Origin: Deltaproteobacteria bacterium
Lineage (GTDB): Bacteria; Desulfobacterota; Binatia; UBA9968
Direction of reading: 5' to 3'
Assembly: GCA_005879435.1 (NCBI GenBank)
Contig: VBKX01000397.1
Location: 1 to 5,046 of the forward strand
Length of the DNA: 5,046 nt
The translations under genes and the position numbers were made by a program. Below, piece after piece: positions 1 through 5,046 of this stretch (positions are counted from its first letter, which is position 1; the number at the start of each line of letters is the position of its first letter). The notes below the pieces were generated by a model. The model did no database searches. It was not told the origin of the DNA and was given only the letters and a program-made list of their open reading frames with translations.

Positions 1-521
1 TACGTCGTTCCCGGCGCATAGAGCGACCAGCGGTTCACGTTGACATTGAACATCGGCGCCACCGGCGGCGCTGCCCGGCCGTCTTTGATTTTGATTCGCA
101 TGCGCTGATAGAGCTGCGTGAACTCTCTGCTATCCGCCTGATCGATCAACCCCGCAATTTCCTGCGGCGTGAAATCTTGCGGCCGCTTGATCAAGTAGGT
201 GGCGTCATCTTTGATGACCATTAATGAAACGGCTTGGATCGCGTCGCCGCTAGCGATCGTCCGGCCCAACGAACGTGCCACGATTGCCCCGCCCTGGCCT
301 TCGGCAAACGGCAGATCGAGCAGAGCAAATCCGGTAATGCCGCTGGCAGCAAACGTCAAATACGCCTCTTCTTCTTCGCTTAGCGGAAACGGCGCATGCC
401 GGCTTTGGTACGCCAGCGGTCCCGCCGGCATCTTCATGCCCAAGCCAAAGCGCCGCGAGCGACGCTTCGTCAGCGCATCGAGCAGCGAATAATCGCCGAG
501 CAGCGTGTTTGTTGTCGACAT
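1..521 (-). CDS. Uncharacterised protein, possibly nitroreductase-like (N-terminal part, runs off window)
   Basis: The reading frame is open from an ATG at 521-519 to the window edge, giving 173 complete codons; the stop lies beyond base 1. The start is well supported: a GGGAGG SD at 534-529 lies 7 nt before it, and the protein begins MSTTNTLLGDYSLLDAL with no signal peptide, so it is probably cytoplasmic. Residues about 18-31 form a basic, glycine-containing block (TKRRSRRFGLGMKM). Later blocks are PAGPLAYQSRHAPFPLSEEE (about 32-51), a Gly/Ala-rich stretch around FAASGITGFALLDLPFAEG, IKRPQDFTP, and VNVNRWSLYAPGTT at the visible end. The early basic RRS-type block and overall layout recall FMN-dependent nitroreductase-like proteins, but this rests on memory of similar hypothetical proteins and no flavin site can be proven. 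It follows the globin gene after 76 bp in the same direction. I am confident it is a real gene and much less sure of its function. Confidence 0.8.
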   Translation of the reverse strand, partial: MSTTNTLLGDYSLLDALTKRRSRRFGLGMKMPAGPLAYQSRHAPFPLSEEEEAYLTFAASGITGFALLDLPFAEGQGGAIVARSLGRTIASGDAIQAVSLMVIKDDATYLIKRPQDFTPQEIAGLIDQADSREFTQLYQRMRIKIKDGRAAPPVAPMFNVNVNRWSLYAPGTT

Positions 522-528
522 ATAAGCG

Positions 529-534
529 CCTCCC
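529..534 (-). promoter_or_regulatory. Shine-Dalgarno site of the 521-1 gene
   Basis: On the minus strand this reads GGGAGG, 7 nt before the ATG at 521-519. It fixes the start of a gene whose end lies outside the window. A longer competing frame at 552-250 has no comparable site and is a shadow. Confidence 0.75.
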
Positions 535-540
535 ATGCCC

Positions 541-562
541 GCTTCTTATCACAGGAAGAAGC
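541..562. repeat. Perfect 7-bp inverted repeat between the globin gene and the next gene
   Basis: GCTTCTT at 541-547 is the exact reverse complement of AAGAAGC at 556-562, with an 8-base spacer. It lies in the 76-bp gap, 6 bp upstream (in the minus-strand sense) of the SD of the following gene. No T-run follows the stem, so it does not look like an intrinsic terminator. It could be an operator half-site pair, an mRNA hairpin near the ribosome site, or chance; one short repeat cannot decide between these. Confidence 0.35.
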
Positions 563-597
563 CGCGTAAGAGGCGTAAAATCCGGCGTTGAAATAGC

Positions 598-1071
598 CTA
601 AGACTTTTCGACGATATCGCTCTTGAGGCTGGCAAACAGAGTAAGGATCTCGTTTCTCTCTTTATCGGGCACTTTAAATTTGTCCATTGTCGCCGTCAGG
701 TGCTTCACGGTGATTTGCCAGTCCGACTCGGTAATTCCCAGGCCCGCATGAACGGTCTTCATGCTTCTGCCGAAATAGTAGCAGGGTCCACCGCTCGCTT
801 CGCAAAGCTGGTCGACCACATGCTGGCGCAACTTACGCAGCGAATCCGCGCTGACGCCGACAAAAAAACGGCTCATCTGTTTATCCGCGGCCAGCCGGCC
901 AAGAAAATCATCCGTGACCACCGCGATCACATCGTAACCACCGAGGCGCTTGTACAACGACGGCGCGGCGCTGGATGATTGGGCTTGCGCCGGGGACTCG
1001 GGACTTAACGTTCCGCACAACATGACTGCCAAAATCACCAAGCCGACTCTTAAAGCTAATTTGCCTCTCAT
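598..1071 (-). CDS. Group 1 truncated hemoglobin, exported
   Basis: A 157-residue haem protein of the truncated (2/2) globin family, which binds O2, NO or related ligands. Residues 1-30 look like a Sec signal peptide: basic start, hydrophobic core VGLVILAVMLCG, and likely cleavage after AQA30. The globin domain fills about 39-155. It opens with the YKRLGG motif (40-45), continues with VVTDDFLGRL (51-60) and SRFF (67-70), then VVDQLCEASGGPC (about 85-97), and has the proximal haem ligand His108 in MKTVHAGLGIT. Ungapped alignment from YKRLGG to Mycobacterium tuberculosis TrHbN puts Leu57 at the B10 position, where TrHbN has Tyr33. Cys90 and Cys97 could form a disulfide after export. The ATG at 1071-1069 has a GGAGG SD at 1083-1079, 7 nt away; the stop is TAG. 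The gene begins 33 bp after the NicO permease stop, so co-transcription is likely. Family assignment is firm; physiological role (NO detoxification, O2 binding, redox) is inference. Confidence 0.93.
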   Translation of the reverse strand: MRGKLALRVGLVILAVMLCGTLSPESPAQAQSSSAAPSLYKRLGGYDVIAVVTDDFLGRLAADKQMSRFFVGVSADSLRKLRQHVVDQLCEASGGPCYYFGRSMKTVHAGLGITESDWQITVKHLTATMDKFKVPDKERNEILTLFASLKSDIVEKS

Positions 1072-1104
1072 GTTTTTTCCTCCGATCGATAGTTATTCCA
1101 AGCC

Positions 1105-2706
1105 TCACAACCGAATGAAACCGCCGCTCACGAGCGCTTGGCAGGTGAGTCCGACGCCAAAGAGCGCGATGAACGCGGACGAAGTCAAAGGCAGCCAGCG
1201 TGTCACGATTCGCCCTTCGCCGTGAAACCGCGCCATGAATTGGCGCGCATAAACCATCAAAACACCGATGGCGATCAGCGCGGCCGCCAAGCCCACGCTA
1301 AAGGCAACGATCAGCAGCAAGCCGAACCCGATCCGCTGCATCGATACCGCGCTCAAGAGAACGACCAGAGCCGCGGGGCACGGCACGATGCCACCGCTGA
1401 TGCCGAGGGTCATGAGCTCGCGCAAGGATACTTGGCCCTCGTGATGATCGTGCCGGTGCCCATGGCCGTGATGGTGCGCGTGATGATGTGGGTGGCCCAG
1501 CGCATGATGCGAATAACCGTGATGCACATGACCCGACAGCGCGTCTCTTCGCAGATAACGCTGCACCAAAAGAATCACGCCGAGCGTGAAGATCATGACA
1601 CCGGATACCAATCCCAACCAGGGATAAAGCTGCTCCGGCACGATGTACTGCGAAGCATAGAGAGTAACCGCACCGAGCAGATACACACCCGCAGTGTGCG
1701 ACGCGGTGACGATCAAGCCAAGCAGCAACGCATGCTTGAACGTGCCGCGCGAGCCGACGAGATACGCCGCGACCAAAGTCTTGCCATGTCCCGGCTCAAG
1801 GGCGTGAAACGCGCCGAGACCGACGGCAACGACTAGGGCGAGCAGAATGATATTTAAGCTCAGCTGCTTCGTCGCCATCATCTCGGTAAAGGAATTACGC
1901 GGCGTAGATTGCCTGTTGGCTGCGAGTTGGATGGAAGAATCGTCGCTTGAACTTGCGGAACCCAAGTTTGTGTTTGCCCTGTACGTTTGCTCCGGCGGTA
2001 GAATTTCGTTCGATGACTCTAACGTCTGAAGAGTTGTTTTGGCGACCGAGATCGGACTCCGCACGGGAACCACCGCTGGCGAAATGGTACCGACGGCAAA
2101 ATTGATCCGCGCATCCAACTGCTGCGGTGGGCTGTTTAGTAGATCGGTCGGGTAATCGCTTAATTGTCGGCTGCGATCCGTGCCGGCAACCGAACTATTA
2201 ATCAGCTTCAAGCCGGCATCTGCCACCGCGATAATTTCTTTCCAGCCGGCTCGTCCGGGAAAGTTTCCATCATGATATTCCAGCGCTTGTTCACCGTTTA
2301 TCGAATCCTTATCGAGCTTTGCTTTAAAAAGCATGCCGATTTTCATCGTCGGCAACCCCCCCGCGCCCGGCGGAAAAATGATCTCCCTGGAATCAAGATG
2401 AAGCCGCAGCGGCTTGCCGCCGACCTGCAGCGACAAACCATCGCGCAGAATCTCCGCCTTGCGTGTGAGATAGGCTTGAACGTTGACGTCCTCGGCATCG
2501 ACCGTGATCCTGTTTTCTTGAATTTCTTGGAAAGTCGGAATTTCGGCCATATCGATGATGTATCTGAGCTCGACCGCGTCTTTACCGATACCAATGGCCG
2601 AATAATGGCTGATGCTGAAATTTCCCAGAGGGTGAGCCGTCGCTCGGTCGACGCCGAAAATCGTCAAAACGGCGAACCCGATAACGGCGATCTGGCGCAT
2701 GTCCAT
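1105..2706 (-). CDS. NicO/RcnA-type nickel-cobalt permease with N-terminal extracytoplasmic domain
   Basis: A 533-residue inner-membrane permease, probably moving Ni2+ or Co2+; RcnA relatives are exporters. Residues 1-24 are a signal peptide (cleavage ATA24|H25), leaving a mature end HPLGNF. About 25-270 is a soluble domain of the kind found ahead of this permease, with the conserved block RYIIDMAEIPTFQE. The membrane part has about six helices (near 283-302, 324-346, 360-383, 430-456, 461-486, 504-526). Its hallmarks are HALEPGHGKT (from His301), SHTAG (His337) and GGIVPCPAALVVLL with Cys443. Between helices 3 and 4, residues 393-422 hold 17 histidines, a likely metal-binding loop. I chose the ATG at 2706-2704 because AGGAGG (2720-2715) lies 8 nt before it and the signal peptide then starts correctly; a start at 2838 would add 44 residues overlapping the TPR gene. 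The gene begins 4 nt after the TPR stop. Import versus export, and the metal, cannot be read from the sequence. Confidence 0.92.
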   Translation of the reverse strand: MDMRQIAVIGFAVLTIFGVDRATAHPLGNFSISHYSAIGIGKDAVELRYIIDMAEIPTFQEIQENRITVDAEDVNVQAYLTRKAEILRDGLSLQVGGKPLRLHLDSREIIFPPGAGGLPTMKIGMLFKAKLDKDSINGEQALEYHDGNFPGRAGWKEIIAVADAGLKLINSSVAGTDRSRQLSDYPTDLLNSPPQQLDARINFAVGTISPAVVPVRSPISVAKTTLQTLESSNEILPPEQTYRANTNLGSASSSDDSSIQLAANRQSTPRNSFTEMMATKQLSLNIILLALVVAVGLGAFHALEPGHGKTLVAAYLVGSRGTFKHALLLGLIVTASHTAGVYLLGAVTLYASQYIVPEQLYPWLGLVSGVMIFTLGVILLVQRYLRRDALSGHVHHGYSHHALGHPHHHAHHHGHGHRHDHHEGQVSLRELMTLGISGGIVPCPAALVVLLSAVSMQRIGFGLLLIVAFSVGLAAALIAIGVLMVYARQFMARFHGEGRIVTRWLPLTSSAFIALFGVGLTCQALVSGGFIRL

Positions 2707-2714
2707 CGCTTTAT

Positions 2715-2720
2715 CCTCCT
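2715..2720 (-). promoter_or_regulatory. Shine-Dalgarno site deciding the NicO permease start
   Basis: On the minus strand this is AGGAGG, 8 nt before the ATG at 2706-2704 and 14 nt before a second in-frame ATG at 2700-2698. It lies inside the last codons of the TPR gene, whose TAA is at 2713-2711, so translation of the two genes is probably coupled. It argues against a start at 2838. Confidence 0.8.
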
Positions 2721-3715
2721 TGGCCTTGCCTCTCGACGCCGGCTCGGTCAGTGCTGTGCTCCAAGCGCTCGAGGATTTCTGCAGCAGTTGCGCTAAAGAC
2801 CGGATGAAAATTGCGATTGGTGCTGAGCGCGAGAGCAAGAAATTCTGTAGCTTTCGCCTTCGCGTCCAAAGACGAGTAAATCATGCCCGCGTGGAAAAAC
2901 AGCTTGGCGTCTTTCGTGCCTAACTTGAGCGCTTCTTCGATAGCGGCGCGCGCTTCGTCGAGTCTGCCGTTCTTGTAAAGATTCCAGGCCAAAAGATCGT
3001 AGGCATAAATATCGCGGCGGTAATCCAACTCGCGCTGCGCCAGCTCCAGCCCGAGGTTTAATTTCAGGTCGTGATCGGCGTAAAAGTAAGCGAGCTCCCG
3101 GTTGTAAAGAACCTTGTTGATATCGTTCAGCCGGCCGATGTACTCGACCAGCGCATACTGTTGACGCGCTTGCTCGTCTCGCCCCGTCTTCGCGTAGATG
3201 TCGCCCAGCGCCGCGGCATAGTCGGGCATCGGCAGTATGGCGATGGCCTTTTGATAGAAATCGATCGCTTCATCGTAGCTCTTTTGCGCGGTGCGTAACT
3301 GCGCCATGCCGGCTAGAGCCCGATAGTAATTCGGATACGTTTGCAGCGATTGTCGATAACAACTCTCGGCCATCAGTAAGTCACCGATGGCGAAATGCTC
3401 CATGCCGAGCTGCCACTCCGCCCAGGCGATGCCCTCGCTCGGCTGTTTTGCTGCTTTCCCAAGGGCGACAGCACGTTCTAAATCCGCAATCGCGCCCGCG
3501 CTATCGCCGCGTGTGCTCTTCAGCCCTGCCAACCGGCTATACGAGTAGAGACTTCGTTCCAGCTGCACCATGTGATCGTACGCCGCCTCGGCTTCGGCGT
3601 ACCGACCGACTTCGAGCAGCGCGTCGCCGAGAATGCCGTAGGCGTCGCCGTCCTCGGAATTGATCGCCAAGGCTCGGCGTGCCTGGACCGCGGCGGGCGC
3701 AAATTCGTGGCGCGA

Positions 3716-3718
3716 CTA
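3716..3718 (-). other. In-frame amber stop within the TPR gene
   Basis: The minus strand reads GTT TTT TAG TCG CGC, giving VF-stop-SR. Flanking sequence on both sides is TPR in the same frame, so this is a substitution-type lesion and not a frameshift. It directly follows a run of six T. An aromatic or other ordinary residue would be expected; TAT or TAC (Tyr) is one base away. Confidence 0.9.
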
Positions 3719-4084
3719 AAAAACATAAGCGGGATGGCGTAAAGCCCCGGCGTTTTGCGGCGCGATCTCCAAAGCCTTTTGCAATGCTTCTTCGGCGCGG
3801 TTGAAATAGCTCGGGTCGCCGGATTCTCTGGCTTTACGGATCAAAGCGTCGCCGAGCCCGAGTAAGACAGTCGTATTGCGCGGACTGCGTTTCAGCATTT
3901 GCTGGTAGTAACGAATCTGCGTGTCAGTGCGCATGAGTTGAGCATGGAGTTGATCGGTAAGGGAGACCAAAACAAATATCGCCACGAGCACCGTGATCGT
4001 TTTATGGCTGAAATTTTTCATCGCCGTCTCCTGGTAGAATGCGCCGGAGGGAGGAGAAAGGCTGCTCCCTGGCTCTGAGTAGTT

Positions 4085-5046
4085 TTACTGCTCGATACAG
4101 GGCGCGCCGGTCGATTGCACGCAGTCGATATGGCGACGGCCCCGCCCATCATAGGAAGTGGGCAGATAGGGAAACTCTTTCGCGATGCCATTCTTCGTAA
4201 CATCAAGACGATTGCCCGAAATCGTGCCGTAGCCCGGACCGTCGTTCGTGCCCGCGCCCGGCGCGCCACCGAGAAAGTTCACGCCGTCGCCGACGCGCGC
4301 GGCGAGATAGTTAGCGCCGCCGACTACGCGCAGCGCGATGTCGGTCACATCGTCATTTGGGCGCCGGCCGTTGGGAAATCCCGCTGCGTCGCCGGCAAGC
4401 CCGCCTAGCCTCTTCTGACTCTCCGGCGAGGTTGCTGCGACTTTAAGGTTAAGCCGCAACAGCTCCGAACATGGATTGCCGCAGTTCGCACCGTTGACAG
4501 CCTGTCCCGGATACTTGAGGAACACGCTCATCAGATCAGTTCGCGGCGTTTGAGTTACCGGCTCCACAAATCCTTCGACGATGTGTTGATGATCAATTCG
4601 TTCACTAGTGGATTCGCCAGGCGCGACACTTGCACCCACGGCCCCTGAGTTTTCGTCCCGCCGTCGTCGCCGAGAATTTTGATTTTCTGTCGCGCCGTCG
4701 ATGCGTACATACCGATCACCGGAGCGCTGGTTTGTTCCGCCGATTTACCATCTTGAGTGATCCGCGAGATCGGTACTTCGATGGCAATACTGTTGACGTT
4801 GGTGCCGCTGAAGCGGTTGATGCCGAATGGGTCTTTGCCATCGTCGGCGTCCTCTGCCGCAGTCAAAATCGGCAGAGGCTTGCGGCGTAGATTGGCGGTA
4901 TCGAAAACCGCACCCAGATCGATGTAAAAAGTTTCGGCGCGCTGTCCGGCGAAAACTTTGATACCGGTCGATGCATCGGTAAAAATCCCCTGCGACGCGA
5001 GATCCTCGTAATTCGGCATCGTCGCCGGTCCGACATTGGACGGTAC
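4085..5046 (-). pseudogene. DUF4331 protein, frameshifted, 5' end beyond window
   Basis: Two overlapping frames together carry one DUF4331 protein, a family of unknown function found largely in exported bacterial proteins. The upstream frame is open from the window edge (starting VPSNVGPATMPNYEDLASQ, so the true start is outside) to a TAA at 4557-4555. It contains KVFAGQRAETFYIDLGAVFD, NVNSIAIEVPISRIT and WVQVSRLANPLVNELII, all typical of the family. The downstream frame carries the C-terminal half from about 4558 to the TAA at 4087-4085, with TPRTDLMSVFLKYPG, LLRLNLKV, RLGGLAGDAAGFPNGRRPND, DVTDIALRVVGG and FPYLP. The frames differ by -1, switching near 4556-4566. In family members I recall, several dozen residues separate the NPLVNE block from the RTDL block; here the distance is much shorter, so a deletion may accompany the shift. 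The gene ends 63 bp before the TPR start, consistent with an operon. Family assignment is firm; whether the break is real is not. Confidence 0.87.
4556..4566 (-). other. Frameshift (possible deletion) junction in the DUF4331 gene
   Basis: The upstream frame reads through KDLW and then SR-stop; the downstream frame enters as EPVTQTPRTDL. One missing base (or 3n+1 missing bases) would explain the shift. No obvious slippery heptamer is present, so programmed -1 frameshifting is unlikely. Confidence 0.7.

Larger units (their letters stand above)
2711..4021 (-). pseudogene. Exported TPR protein interrupted by an in-frame amber codon
   Basis: The frame from the ATG at 4021-4019 to the TAA at 2713-2711 would encode 436 residues but has a TAG at codon 102. 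Both halves are in the same frame and read as one tetratricopeptide-repeat protein. The N-terminal part has a signal peptide (hydrophobic core TVLVAIFVLVSL, cleavage near LHA27) followed by a first repeat ending in AEEALQKALEIAP. The TAG falls inside the second repeat, which continues as SRHEFAPAAVQARRALAIN. Six to seven more repeats follow, including GRYAEAEAAYDHMVQLE, SYDEAIDFYQKAIAILP and GRLDEARAAIEEALKLG. TPRs are helical hairpins that bind proteins, here probably in the periplasm. The start has an AGGAG SD (4032-4028, spacing 6). No good restart follows the stop: the TTG at 3670-3668 lacks an SD. The gene lies 63 bp after the DUF4331 stop and 4 nt before the permease start. It may be a true pseudogene, a sequencing error or, least likely, a recoded codon. 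Confidence 0.85.

Noticed and set aside
11..20. Lipoprotein possibility for the globin (Cys19 in the signal region; considered for the 598-1071 gene)
   Set aside because: The residues before the Cys (V-M-L) do not match a lipobox, and AQA30 is a better signal peptidase I site. The coordinates given here are nominal; the codon lies near 1015-1017.
250..552. Minus-strand frame of 100 codons overlapping the start of the last gene
   Set aside because: It is the wrong frame: the overlapping frame from 521 has a good SD, stays open to the window edge and has protein-like composition, whereas this one is Arg/Ala-rich and lacks an SD.
1138..1836. Long plus-strand open frame (232 codons) antisense to the permease
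   Set aside because: Its product is low-complexity and rich in Arg, His and Gln, as expected from the complement of membrane and His-rich codons. It has no family motif, and the opposite strand is clearly coding.
2164..2796. Plus-strand open frame of 210 codons antisense to the permease N-terminal domain
   Set aside because: It is a shadow of the permease and the end of the TPR gene, with no recognisable domain.
2707..2838. 44-residue N-terminal extension of the permease from a start at 2838
   Set aside because: It overlaps the TPR gene and would bury the signal peptide; the AGGAGG site supports the start at 2706.
2711..3670. Separate 319-residue TPR gene starting at TTG 3670-3668
   Set aside because: There is no SD ahead of the TTG, and the TPR pattern continues in frame upstream of it as far as the amber codon and beyond.
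4048..4070. Possible terminator hairpin between the DUF4331 and TPR genes (AGGGAG and CTCCCT, 6-bp stem, 11-base loop)
   Set aside because: The stem is short, the loop long and no T-run follows; it sits close to an SD-led start within a likely operon.
4555..4639. Programmed -1 frameshift joining the two DUF4331 frames
   Set aside because: No slippery heptamer or evident downstream structure was found, and the family is not known to use recoding; a mutation or assembly error is simpler.

Overview
All recognisable genes in this window lie on the minus strand, so transcription runs from high to low coordinates. The DNA looks bacterial: it is moderately GC-rich, densely packed, and has strong Shine-Dalgarno (SD) sites (GGAGG type) 6-8 nt before each start. 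Exported proteins with Sec signals, a periplasmic-type globin and a NicO metal permease point to a Gram-negative soil or environmental bacterium, perhaps from the former Deltaproteobacteria or a related uncultured lineage. The phylum is a guess.

In transcription order: (1) 5046-4085, a DUF4331 protein that enters from beyond the window and is broken by a frameshift near 4556-4566. (2) 4021-2711, an exported tetratricopeptide-repeat (TPR) protein interrupted by an in-frame amber codon at 3716-3718. (3) 2706-1105, an intact NicO/RcnA-type nickel/cobalt permease with a long extracytoplasmic N-terminal domain and a His-rich loop. (4) 1071-598, an intact group 1 truncated hemoglobin with a signal peptide. 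(5) 521-1, the N-terminal 173 residues of an uncharacterised, possibly nitroreductase-like protein that leaves the window.

The gaps are 63, 4, 33 and 76 bp, which suggests one transcription unit for at least the first four genes. The permease SD overlaps the last codons of the TPR gene, so those two are probably translationally coupled. No promoter for the unit is visible; it should lie beyond 5046. No gene-free stretch exceeds 76 bp, and I saw no RNA gene, mobile element, CRISPR array or convincing terminator.

The most notable observation is that the first two genes each carry one disabling lesion while the next three reading frames are clean. Either the DUF4331-TPR half is decaying, or the assembly has local errors, or (least likely) the codons are recoded. 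The working picture is an envelope cluster: DUF4331 and TPR proteins outside the cytoplasm, a divalent-metal permease in the inner membrane, and an exported haem protein. Their joint role is not established here.
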